This document shows positions 6,332 through 14,490 of a stretch of DNA of 43,331 nucleotides, piece after piece. Under the pieces are notes generated by a model. It was not told the DNA's origin, ran no database searches, and worked only from the letters and a program-made list of their open reading frames with translations. Source of the DNA: Streptomyces shenzhenensis. GTDB lineage: Bacteria > Actinomycetota > Actinomycetes > Streptomycetales > Streptomycetaceae. How positions within the stretch are numbered: position 1 is the stretch's first letter; every line of letters starts with the position of its first letter. The position numbers and the translations under genes are program-made. Where the stretch lies: contig NZ_JAJONF010000062.1 in the NCBI RefSeq assembly GCF_021462265.1, forward strand, positions 1 through 43,331. The letters are read 5' to 3'.

Positions 6332-8521
6332 GTGCGTCGCGCTCCGCGGAAAAAGCACGGGGGTGGTCCCTTGACGCCACAGCGCAACACCGGAGCGGGC
6401 GCGGAAGCGGAACTTCCCGAGTACGCCGGGCACTACCGCCTGGAGTCCTGTCTCGGCTCCGGTGGCATGGGCGTGGTGCACCTGGCCCGCAGCACCTCGG
6501 GGCTGAAGCTCGCGGTGAAGGTCGTGCACGCCGAGTATGCCAAGGACCGCGAGTTCAGGGGCCGTTTCCGGCAGGAGGTGGCCGCCGCGCGCAAGGTCAG
6601 CGGCGCCTTCACCGCACCCGTGGTGGACGCCGATCCCGAGGCCGAACGGCCCTGGATGGCCACCCTCTTCATTCCCGGCCCGACCCTCTCCGAGCACGTG
6701 AAACGGAACGGGCCGATGCCTCCTGCCCAGTTGCGCCGGCTGATGGCGGGACTGGCAGAGGCGTTGCGGGATATTCACAGGGTCGGCGTGGTGCATCGGG
6801 ATCTGAAGCCGAGCAACGTGCTGCTCGCCGAGGACGGTCCCAAGGTCATCGACTTCGGTATTTCCCGGCCGAAAGACAGCGAACTGCGGACCGAGACGGG
6901 AAAGTTGATCGGCACGCCGCCGTTCATGGCGCCGGAGCAGTTCCGGCGGCCGCGTGAAGTGGGGCCCGCCGCCGACATCTTCGCGCTCGGGTCGGTACTG
7001 GTGCACGCGGCGACGGGGCGGGGGCCGTTCGACTCGGACAGTCCCTATGTCGTCGCCTACCAGGTCGTCCATGACGAGCCCGACCTCACCGGTGTACCAG
7101 AGGAGGTCGCTCCGCTGGTGACGCGCTGCCTCGCCAAGGAGCCCGAGGACCGGCCGACGCCCGACGAGCTGATGCGCGCGCTGCGGTCGTTGGCGGCGTC
7201 GTACGACACGCAGGCGTTCATACCGGCACAGCGGGCCACAGCCGGTGCCCTCGTCGGGGACGACACCGGTGAGGCGGCGAAGCCGGAGCCGCCGCAGGCG
7301 GAGAGGCCGCCGCAGGCGGAGAGGCCGCCGCAGGCGCGCGGACCACGGCTCGGCAGGCGGGTCGCCTTGGCCACCGGTGCCGTCGTCCTCGCGCTCGGCG
7401 CGGTCGTGGCCCTGGTCGAGTGGGGCGCCGGGAGCACCCCGCAACCGCGGGCGAGCAATCCGAGGACGACGGCCGCCGCCTTCTCGGCCTGGCAGGCGAA
7501 ACCCGTCGCCAAGGTCACGGCCACTCCCCAATGCGCCACTGGCGAGGGGAGACTGTTCTGCACCGAGGCGTCGATGGTGTTCGCCCTGGACCCGGTGACA
7601 GGTGCGGTGCTCTGGCGGCACTCCGTCGCGAACGCCCACTGGTGGAACCGGCCCCCCGTCCTCTCCGGCGGACTCGTCCAGCTCGTCACGAACGGGGCCC
7701 GGCACGTGATGGCGCTCGACCCCGGCTCGGGCGAGAGCCGATGGCAGCGGGACCTGCCCGAGAACAGCGCGATGGAGTACGCCCGCGACATGCTGCTGCT
7801 CACGCGCGCGGACGGCATGGTCACCGGGGTGGACAGCGCGACCGGCACCACCAGGTGGAGCCGGCCGACCGGGGTTCACGGCACGGCGCGGATCGACTTC
7901 TTCCCCACGGATCCGTCGTCGGCGTTTGTGACCAGTACGTCCGCGGACGGGACCAGCACCAAGGTCACCGTCCTGGATCCGGCCACCGGAGATGTACAAG
8001 GTGCCAGTCGGCTGCAGGGACAGCTGACGCCGGTCGGCACGCAGGACGGGGCGGTTCTGCTGCTGTCCGCCGATCCGGTGTACGGCGACACCGACGCCGT
8101 GGTCCGCTACGCCCCGCGGTCCGGGGCCACCCGCCGGGTCGAACTGCCCGTACCGCGTGAGGACGCGCAGGCCGGGGTGCATGGCGATGTGGTCTACGTG
8201 CTGGCCGCCACCGGCTCGCTGGACGCCGTCGACATGACGGCCGGCAGGCGCACATGGCACACGGAGACCTCGGTGAGCCGTGGTTCGGCACCCGTCGCCG
8301 ACGGCCGGCACGTGTACTTCTCCGCTGCCGACGGCCGGCTCATGGCCGTGAACGCGCGCACCGGAGGGGTCGCCGGACAGACCTCGGCCCGCTTCGGGAC
8401 GGCCTCGGGCGGAATCGCCACCTCGGTGCCCGCCCCCCTGCTCCTCGACGGCCACCTCTACGCCGCCGCCCCCGACGGCACCGTCTTCGCCGTGGACGCG
8501 GCGGATCCCGCCGGCTGGTGA
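6332..8521 (+). CDS. Membrane Ser/Thr protein kinase with PQQ-type beta-propeller sensor
   Basis: An eukaryotic-type (PknB-like) kinase of 729 residues. The glycine loop is LGSGGMGVVH, the catalytic Lys is K63, the HRDLKPSN loop places the catalytic Asp at 157, and DFG starts at 174. APE appears as MAPEQF. A Pro-rich linker with AERPPQ repeats leads to one membrane segment (about 343-365). The outer part (about 400-729) has repeated units such as VFALDPVTGAVLWRH and VMALDPGSGESRWQRD, typical of PQQ-like propellers. The GTG at 6332 is the longest start. A TTG at 6371 with GGGGGTGG just upstream is a fair alternative. Ligand and targets are unknown. Confidence 0.9.
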   Translation: MRRAPRKKHGGGPLTPQRNTGAGAEAELPEYAGHYRLESCLGSGGMGVVHLARSTSGLKLAVKVVHAEYAKDREFRGRFRQEVAAARKVSGAFTAPVVDADPEAERPWMATLFIPGPTLSEHVKRNGPMPPAQLRRLMAGLAEALRDIHRVGVVHRDLKPSNVLLAEDGPKVIDFGISRPKDSELRTETGKLIGTPPFMAPEQFRRPREVGPAADIFALGSVLVHAATGRGPFDSDSPYVVAYQVVHDEPDLTGVPEEVAPLVTRCLAKEPEDRPTPDELMRALRSLAASYDTQAFIPAQRATAGALVGDDTGEAAKPEPPQAERPPQAERPPQARGPRLGRRVALATGAVVLALGAVVALVEWGAGSTPQPRASNPRTTAAAFSAWQAKPVAKVTATPQCATGEGRLFCTEASMVFALDPVTGAVLWRHSVANAHWWNRPPVLSGGLVQLVTNGARHVMALDPGSGESRWQRDLPENSAMEYARDMLLLTRADGMVTGVDSATGTTRWSRPTGVHGTARIDFFPTDPSSAFVTSTSADGTSTKVTVLDPATGDVQGASRLQGQLTPVGTQDGAVLLLSADPVYGDTDAVVRYAPRSGATRRVELPVPREDAQAGVHGDVVYVLAATGSLDAVDMTAGRRTWHTETSVSRGSAPVADGRHVYFSAADGRLMAVNARTGGVAGQTSARFGTASGGIATSVPAPLLLDGHLYAAAPDGTVFAVDAADPAGW

Positions 8522-8531
8522 GGACGGACGA

Positions 8532-8562
8532 GGGGGCCGCCTCCGTGACGGAGGCGGCCCCC
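8532..8562. terminator. Bidirectional terminator between the kinase gene and ilvD
   Basis: A perfect 14-bp inverted repeat (8532-8545 with 8549-8562) with a TGA loop sits between two convergent genes, 11 nt after the kinase stop and 18 nt before the ilvD stop. It has no T run, as is usual in Streptomyces. Confidence 0.85.
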
Positions 8563-8579
8563 AGGGCGCTACGGCGGTG

Positions 8580-10433
8580 TCAGCCGAGCTTCGTCACGTC
8601 GCGCACCGCGCCCTTGTCGGCGCTGGTGGCCATCGCGGCGTAGGCGCGCAGGGCCGCCGAGACCTTGCGGTCGCGGTTCTTCGGGGCGTACACGCCGTTC
8701 AGGGCCTGCTCGCGGCGGGACAGTTCCGCCTCCTCGACGAGGAGTTCGATGGTGCGGTTCGGGATGTCGATGCGGATGCGGTCGCCGTTCTCGACGAGGG
8801 CGATGGTGCCGCCGGAGGCCGCCTCCGGGGAGGCGTGGCCGATGGAGAGGCCCGAGGTGCCGCCGGAGAAGCGGCCGTCGGTGATCAGGGCGCAGGACTT
8901 GCCGAGGCCGCGGCCCTTGAGGAAGGACGTGGGGTAGAGCATCTCCTGCATGCCGGGGCCGCCCTTGGGACCCTCGTAGCGGATGACGACCACGTCGCCG
9001 TCCGTGACCTGCTTGTTGAGGATCTTCTCGACGGCCTCTTCCTGCGACTCGCAGACGACCGCGGGGCCCTCGAAGGTCCAGATGGACTCGTCGACGCCGG
9101 CCGTCTTGACGACGCAGCCGTCGACGGCGAGGTTGCCCTTGAGGACCGCGAGGCCGCCGTCCTTGGAGTACGCGTGCTCGACGTCGCGGATGCAGCCCTC
9201 CGCGGCGTCCTCGTCCAGGGCCTCCCAGCGCTCGGACTGGGAGAACGCCTCGGCGGAGCGGACGCAGCCGGGGGCCGCGTGCCACAGCTCCACGGCCTCG
9301 GGGGACGGGGAGCCGCCGCGCACGTCCCAGGTCTTCAGCCAGTCCGCGAGGGAGGGGCTGTGGACGGAGTGCACGTCCTCGTTGAGGAGTCCGCCGCGGT
9401 GCAGCTCGCCGAGGAGGGCGGGGATGCCGCCGGCGCGGTGCACGTCCTCCATGTAGTAGGTGCGGGTCTTCGCGACGTTCGGGGCCACCTTGGCCAGGCA
9501 GGGCACCCGGCGCGAGACCTCGTTGATCTCCTCCAGGCCGAAGGGGACGCCCGCCTCCTGGGCGGCGGCCAGCAGGTGCAGGATCGTGTTGGTGGAGCCG
9601 CCCATCGCGATGTCCAGGGCCATCGCGTTCTCGAACGCGGCGAAGGTCGCGATGCTGAGCGGCAGGACCGTCTCGTCGTCCTGCTCGTAGTAGCGGCGGG
9701 TGATGTCCATGACCGTGCGGGCCGCGTCGACGTAGAGCTGCTTGCGGGCCGTGTGGGTGGCGAGGACCGAGCCGTTGCCGGGGAGGGAGAGGCCGATGGC
9801 CTCCGTCAGGCAGTTCATCGAGTTGGCGGTGAACATGCCGGAACAGGAGCCGCAGGTCGGACAGGCGTTCTCCTCGATCCTGAGGACGTCCGCGTCGGAG
9901 ACGTTCTCGTTCGCCGCCTCGACCATCGCGTCGATCAGGTCGAGGGTGCGGACCGTGCCGTCCACGAGGGTCGCGCGGCCGGCCTCCATGGGGCCGCCGG
10001 AGACGAAGACCGTCGGGATGTTCAGGCGCAGCGCGGCCATGAGCATGCCGGGGGTGATCTTGTCGCAGTTGGAGATGCAGACCAGGGCGTCGGCGCAGTG
10101 CGCCTCGACCATGTACTCGACCGAGTCCGCGATCAGGTCGCGGGAGGGGAGGGAGTACAGCATGCCGCCGTGGCCCATCGCGATGCCGTCGTCGACGGCG
10201 ATCGTGTTGAACTCGCGCGGGATACCGCCCGCCTCCGTGATCGCCTCGGAGACGATCCGGCCGACCGGCTGCAGGTGGGTGTGGCCCGGCACGAACTCCG
10301 TGAAGGAGTTCGCGACGGCGATGATCGGCTTGCGGCCGATGTCCGCACCGGGTACACCGGAGGCGCGCATAAGGGCGCGGGCGCCCGCCATGTTGCGGCC
10401 GTGGGTGACTGTGCGGGACCTCAGCTCGGGCAT
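8580..10433 (-). CDS. ilvD: Dihydroxy-acid dehydratase
   Basis: An Fe-S enzyme of valine, leucine and isoleucine synthesis that dehydrates 2,3-dihydroxy acids to 2-keto acids. The 617-residue length equals that of the long E. coli-type IlvD. Cluster and active-site motifs are visible: CISNCDKITPGML near residue 120, PTCGSCSGMFTANSMNC near 190-210, and GGSTNTILHLLA. The C-terminal part contains EGPKGGPGMQEML and DGRFSGGTSGLSIGH. ATG 10433 has AAGGAG nine nt upstream. A weak -10 (TACGCT) lies at 10476-10471. The gene stands alone on its transcript as far as visible. Confidence 0.97.
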   Translation of the reverse strand: MPELRSRTVTHGRNMAGARALMRASGVPGADIGRKPIIAVANSFTEFVPGHTHLQPVGRIVSEAITEAGGIPREFNTIAVDDGIAMGHGGMLYSLPSRDLIADSVEYMVEAHCADALVCISNCDKITPGMLMAALRLNIPTVFVSGGPMEAGRATLVDGTVRTLDLIDAMVEAANENVSDADVLRIEENACPTCGSCSGMFTANSMNCLTEAIGLSLPGNGSVLATHTARKQLYVDAARTVMDITRRYYEQDDETVLPLSIATFAAFENAMALDIAMGGSTNTILHLLAAAQEAGVPFGLEEINEVSRRVPCLAKVAPNVAKTRTYYMEDVHRAGGIPALLGELHRGGLLNEDVHSVHSPSLADWLKTWDVRGGSPSPEAVELWHAAPGCVRSAEAFSQSERWEALDEDAAEGCIRDVEHAYSKDGGLAVLKGNLAVDGCVVKTAGVDESIWTFEGPAVVCESQEEAVEKILNKQVTDGDVVVIRYEGPKGGPGMQEMLYPTSFLKGRGLGKSCALITDGRFSGGTSGLSIGHASPEAASGGTIALVENGDRIRIDIPNRTIELLVEEAELSRREQALNGVYAPKNRDRKVSAALRAYAAMATSADKGAVRDVTKLG

Positions 10434-10549
10434 CGTCGCTCGCTCCTTCAGACAGATAGGGCTGCCAACGAGCGTACGCCCGTTGTTCAGGCCTCGGGAC
10501 GAGGTGTCCGGGATGCGGGACGCGTGTCTCGGCGCCGAGCGGGAGTGGG

Positions 10550-11221
10550 TCAGGGCCCGGTCAGGTGCCCCTGCACCACCGGGGCGACCCGTGTCACGAG
10601 CTGCTCCAGGTCCGCCGACGCCAGCGGCTCCAGCTTGATCACGTAGCGCATCATCGCGCACCCCACCAGCTGCGCCGCCGCCAGCTCGGCGCGCAGCTCC
10701 CCGTCGGGCAGGTCCAGCTGCTCCGCCACGCGGCGCAGCAGCTGGGTGGCGATCAGACGGCGGAAGACGGCGGCGGCCGTGTCGTTGTTGACGGCGGAGC
10801 GGAGGATCGCGAGGAGCGGGGTACGGGTGGTGGGGTTCTCCCAGATGCCGAAGACGAACCGGGTCAGACGCTCACCGACGCCCTCCGGCGGGCCGTCGGC
10901 GAGGGCGGTGGGCGCGTCGAGCGCGGGGGCGAAGGCGACCGACACGGCGGCCTCGAAGATCTGTTCCTTGGTGCCGAAGTAGTGGTGGACCAGGGCGGAG
11001 TCGACGCCGGCGGCCTTGGCGATGGCGCGTACGGACGTCTTCTCGTACCCGCGTTCGGAGAACTCCTCGCGGGCGGTGGCGAGGATACGGTCCCGGGTGC
11101 CGGCCGACTCGGTACGCGGGGGCCGGCCGCGACGGCGGACGCCGGTGCCGCCCACGGTGCCGCCGCTTCCGGTAACGCCTGCGGTGTCTCCTGCGGTGCC
11201 GCCGCCTGCGGTACGGGTCAT
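10550..11221 (-). CDS. TetR-family transcriptional regulator
   Basis: 223 residues. A Gly/Thr-rich N-terminal tail ends in RRRGRPPRTES. The TetR helix-turn-helix follows (RDRILATAREEFSERGYEKTSVRAIAKAAGVDSALVHHYFGTKEQIFEAA in sequence order, about residues 43-92), then an all-helical ligand domain. Its ATG overlaps the stop of the isomerase gene by 4 nt, so the two are coupled. It may regulate that gene or the nearby ilvD, but no operator was identified. Confidence 0.92.
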   Translation of the reverse strand: MTRTAGGGTAGDTAGVTGSGGTVGGTGVRRRGRPPRTESAGTRDRILATAREEFSERGYEKTSVRAIAKAAGVDSALVHHYFGTKEQIFEAAVSVAFAPALDAPTALADGPPEGVGERLTRFVFGIWENPTTRTPLLAILRSAVNNDTAAAVFRRLIATQLLRRVAEQLDLPDGELRAELAAAQLVGCAMMRYVIKLEPLASADLEQLVTRVAPVVQGHLTGP

Positions 11222-12048
11222 CGGCGGGGCACCTTCACCGCCGAGGCCAGGTGCAGGCGGGTGAAGGCCAGGGCCTCCGCGAGGTCCGCCTCGCGCTCCG
11301 CGCCGGACATCGCGCGCCGGGTGTTGACCTCGATGACGACATGCCCGTCGAACCCGTTGACCGCGAGCCGTTCCAGCAGTTCGGCGCAGGGCTGGGTGCC
11401 GCGGCCGGGCACCAGGTGCTCGTCCTTGGCGGAGCCCCGGCCGTCGGCGAGGTGGACGTGGCCGAGCCGGCCGCCCATCCGGTCGAGCATGGCGAGCGCG
11501 TCGACACGGGACGTCGAGGCGTGGCTGAGGTCGATCGTGAAGTGCCGGTAGTCGTCCTTGGTGACGTCCCAGTCGGGGGCGTACGCGAGCATCTCGCGGT
11601 CGCGGTAGCGCCAGGGGTACATGTTCTCCACCGCGAACCGCACATCGGTCTCGTTCGCCATGCGCCAGATTCCCTCGACGAAGTCGCGGGCGTACTGGCG
11701 CTGCCAGCGGAACGGGGGGTGGACGACGACCGTGCTCGCGCCCAGCTTCTCGGCGGCGGACCGGGCCCGCCGGAGCTTGACCCAGGGGTCGGTGGACCAG
11801 ACCCGCTGGGTGATCAGCAGACAGGGCGCGTGCACGGCCAGGATCGGGATGCGGTGGTAGTCGCTCAGCCGCCGCAGGGCCTCGATGTCCTGGCTGACCG
11901 GGTCGGTCCACACCATGACCTCGACGCCGTCGTAACCGAGGCGCGCGGCGATCTCGAAGGCCGTCGCCGTCGACTCCGGGTAGACGGAGGCCGTGGAGAG
12001 CGCGACCTTCGCATCCGGGATACGGACGACGTCCCTTGGATTTGCCAC
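11218..12048 (-). CDS. Sugar phosphate isomerase/epimerase (xylose isomerase-like TIM barrel)
   Basis: 276 residues of the AP_endonuc_2/xylose isomerase-like barrel family. Visible features are IAARLGYDGVEVMVW near the N-terminus, HAPCLLIT, TVVVHPPFRWQ, FAVENMYPW, HFTIDLSHA and HVHLADG, which supply the His, Glu and Asp ligands expected for a divalent metal. The substrate is unknown. It sits between ppx (96 nt upstream) and the TetR gene (4-nt overlap) on the same strand. Confidence 0.85.
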   Translation of the reverse strand: MANPRDVVRIPDAKVALSTASVYPESTATAFEIAARLGYDGVEVMVWTDPVSQDIEALRRLSDYHRIPILAVHAPCLLITQRVWSTDPWVKLRRARSAAEKLGASTVVVHPPFRWQRQYARDFVEGIWRMANETDVRFAVENMYPWRYRDREMLAYAPDWDVTKDDYRHFTIDLSHASTSRVDALAMLDRMGGRLGHVHLADGRGSAKDEHLVPGRGTQPCAELLERLAVNGFDGHVVIEVNTRRAMSGAEREADLAEALAFTRLHLASAVKVPRR

Positions 12049-12144
12049 GAGGGACAGGTTACGGGGTGGGGGCGGGTGGACAGGGGGCGCCTGCGCGCCG
12101 GTGTGACCGGGGTCGCGCCGGCGAAGGGGCCGGCGAAGGCGCGG

Positions 12145-13077
12145 TCACGCCGTACCCATGTGATCGAGGCGCCGCAGGATGACTCCCTCCCGCAGGGCCC
12201 ACGGACACACCTCCAGGTTCTCCACCTGGAAGAGGTCCATCGCGGCCTCCGCCACCAGCGCACCCGCCACCAGCTGGCCCGACCGGCCGTCCGACACTCC
12301 CGGGAGCGCGGAACGCTGGGCCGTGGTCATGGCCCCGAGCCTCGGGACCCAGGTCTCCAGCGAGCTCCGCTTGAGTTCGCGCTGGACGTAGAGGCCCTCG
12401 GCGGAGCGGGCCGCGCCGGCGATGCGGGCCAGCTGCTTGAAGGTCTTGGAGGTGGCGACCACGTGGTCGGGGGCGCCGAAGCGGGTGAACTCGCCGATCG
12501 TACGGGCGATCTCGGCGCGTACATGGCGACGCAGCGCCCGTATGTCGTCGGCGGACGGCGGGTCGCCGGGGAGCCAGCCCGCGGTGAGCCGGCCGGCGCC
12601 GAGCGGCAGCGAGACGGCCGCGTCCGGCTCCTCGTCAATGCCGTACGCGATCTCCAGGGAGCCGCCGCCGATGTCCAGGACCAGCAGCTTTCCGGCGGAC
12701 CAGCCGAACCAGCGGCGGGCCGCGAGGAAGGTCAGGCGGGCCTCCTCGGCGCCGCTGAGGACCTGGAGCTCGACACCGGTCTCGGCCTTCACGCGCGCGA
12801 GGACGTCGTCGGCGTTGCTGGCCTCGCGCACGGCGGAGGTGGCGAACGGCAGCAGGTCCACGACGCCCTTGTCCTCCGCGGCCTGGAGGGCGTCCTTGAC
12901 GACACCGACCAGTTTCTCGACGCCGTCGGGGCCGATCGCCCCGTTGCCGTCGAGAAGTTGGGCAAGGCGCAACTCCGCCTTGTGCGAGTGCGCCGGCAGC
13001 GGGCGCGCGCCGGGGTGCGCGTCCACCACCAGCAGATGCACCGTGTTGGATCCCACGTCGAGGACACCGAGTCTCAT
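12145..13077 (-). CDS. ppx: Ppx/GppA-family phosphatase (exopolyphosphatase-like)
   Basis: 310 residues, the short two-domain form of the family, acting on polyphosphate or pppGpp. The actin-like ATPase motifs are GVLDVGSNTVHLLVVD at the N-terminus and LVLDIGGGSLEIAYG near residue 140. The start is ATG 13077. TACAGT lies seven nt upstream (13090-13085) with no ribosome-binding site, so a leaderless message is likely. Which substrate dominates cannot be read from the sequence. Confidence 0.88.
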   Translation of the reverse strand: MRLGVLDVGSNTVHLLVVDAHPGARPLPAHSHKAELRLAQLLDGNGAIGPDGVEKLVGVVKDALQAAEDKGVVDLLPFATSAVREASNADDVLARVKAETGVELQVLSGAEEARLTFLAARRWFGWSAGKLLVLDIGGGSLEIAYGIDEEPDAAVSLPLGAGRLTAGWLPGDPPSADDIRALRRHVRAEIARTIGEFTRFGAPDHVVATSKTFKQLARIAGAARSAEGLYVQRELKRSSLETWVPRLGAMTTAQRSALPGVSDGRSGQLVAGALVAEAAMDLFQVENLEVCPWALREGVILRRLDHMGTA

Positions 13078-13157
13078 GTACGGAACTGTACGGAACACCG
13101 CTGCCGGCGGGCCCTGAGCGGTGCCCCTGGCCGTCTTCGGCGACTTACTCTTGACTC

Positions 13158-14024
13158 GTGCCAAAGACGAAAAACACGAAGGACCACAAGGCCGCCAAAT
13201 CAGCCGACGGTTCTTCGGGCGTGCAGCCACCGAAGCGGCCGAAGGCGGCGACGCTGTCGAAGAAGGCTCTGGCCGCGGACGAGAAGGGTCTCGACTTCGC
13301 GCGCGCATGGGTGGAATTCCCGGATCCGGCGGACGACGAGCAGGTGTTCCGCTGTGATCTGACCTGGCTGACCTCCCGCTGGAACTGCGTCTTCGGCAGC
13401 GGCTGCCAGGGCATCCAGGCGGGCCGCGCGGACGACGGCTGCTGCACGCTGGGCGCGCACTTCTCCGACGAGGACGACGAGAAGCGGGTCGCCGAGCATG
13501 TGGCACGGCTCACGCCGGAGATCTGGCAGCACCACGCCGAGGGCACCGGGCACGGCTGGGTCTCGGAGGACGAGGAGGGCTCCCGCCAGACCCGCCCCTT
13601 CAACGGCTCGTGCATCTTCCAGAACCGGCCCGGCTTCGCGGGCGGCGCGGGCTGCTCGCTGCACATCCTGGCGCTGCGGGAGGGCCGCGAGCCGCTGGAG
13701 ACCAAGCCGGACGTGTGCTGGCAGCTCCCGATCCGCCGCACGTACGACTGGATCGACCGCCCCGACGACACGCGCGTCCTGCAGATCTCGATCGGCGAGT
13801 ACGACCGCAGGGGCTGGGGCCCGGGCGGCCACGACCTGCACTGGTGGTGCACCTCGGCCACCTCGGCGCACGGCGCGGGCGACCCGGTGTACCTCTCCTA
13901 CCGACCGGAACTGACCGAACTGATGGGCAAGGCGGGCTACGACCGCCTGGCCGAGCTGTGCGAGGCCCGCCTGGCCTCGCAACTGCCACTGCTGGCACCA
14001 CACCCGGCGGATCCCACGAACTGA
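13158..14024 (+). CDS. Cys-rich conserved protein of unknown function
   Basis: 288 residues. A Lys-rich N-terminal tail (about 1-45) precedes a domain with spaced cysteines: FRCDLTW, RWNCVFGSGCQG, DDGCCTLGAHF, NGSCIFQ and GAGCSLHIL, then DVCWQLPIRR and HDLHWWCTS. The pattern recalls the YkgJ/DUF3109 cysteine-cluster proteins, which may bind Zn or an Fe-S cluster, but I am not sure of the family. GTG 13158 has no Shine-Dalgarno and follows TACTCT by six nt, suggesting a leaderless message. It is divergent from ppx. Confidence 0.78.
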   Translation: MPKTKNTKDHKAAKSADGSSGVQPPKRPKAATLSKKALAADEKGLDFARAWVEFPDPADDEQVFRCDLTWLTSRWNCVFGSGCQGIQAGRADDGCCTLGAHFSDEDDEKRVAEHVARLTPEIWQHHAEGTGHGWVSEDEEGSRQTRPFNGSCIFQNRPGFAGGAGCSLHILALREGREPLETKPDVCWQLPIRRTYDWIDRPDDTRVLQISIGEYDRRGWGPGGHDLHWWCTSATSAHGAGDPVYLSYRPELTELMGKAGYDRLAELCEARLASQLPLLAPHPADPTN

Positions 14025-14040
14025 CCTCCCCTCCTCCCCC

Positions 14041-14180
14041 AACACCCACCGAGACGCCCCACCAGGGACACGGCGCCTCCCCCTCCAACACCCACCGAGG
14101 CACCCCGCCAGGGACACGGCGCCTCTCCCTGCAACGCCCACCGAGGCGCCCCGTCAGGGGCGCGGGGAACTGCGCGGCCA
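14041..14180. repeat. 46-bp tandem repeat (about 2.7 units) running into a dispersed Streptomyces repeat
   Basis: Units begin at 14041, 14087 and 14133, each starting AACRCCCACCGAG, exactly 46 bp apart. The third unit changes into the dispersed repeat GCGCCCCGTCAGGGGCGC (14146-14163), a 7-bp hairpin, followed by GGGGAACTGCGCG. The same element, inverted, lies at 19068-19101. The array directly follows the gene at 13158-14024 and may act as its terminator region. Confidence 0.8.
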
Positions 14181-14289
14181 GCCACAACGGCGCCGCACCC
14201 GCCACCGCACCGCACCGCCTACGGCGGTCACCGCCCAGCCCGGCACCGCCGAACTCCACCGTCGTGGCCGAGCACCGTCGCGGCGGTGA

Positions 14290-14485
14290 CAAAAGACCGG
14301 CAGGCGGAAGAGCCGACGCCTGCAGAAAACCGGCAGGCGGGAGAGACCGGCGGCAGGTAGGCACGGGCGTGAAGACCGGCCGCAGGGAAGAGACCGGTGT
14401 GAAGAGGAAACCGGGCCGCAGGTAGAAACCGGCGGAAAGGGAACCGGCCGCTGGACGGGACCGGCGGAAAAGGGGCGCCGGTGAC
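14290..14485. repeat. Degenerate array with an ACCGGC core
   Basis: About nine loosely spaced copies of an (A/G)ACCGG(C/T)-core unit, 15-25 nt apart, purine-rich on the plus strand between cores (for example AGAGACCGGCGGCAGG and AGAGACCGGTGTGAAG). It lies just past the stop of the minus-strand sigma-like gene. No coding bias supports a gene on either strand. Confidence 0.6.
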
Positions 14486-14490
14486 GGGGC

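Noticed and set aside
8577..10646. Long plus-strand frame opposite ilvD
   Set aside because: An antisense artefact of biased codons; ilvD has full family motifs on the minus strand.
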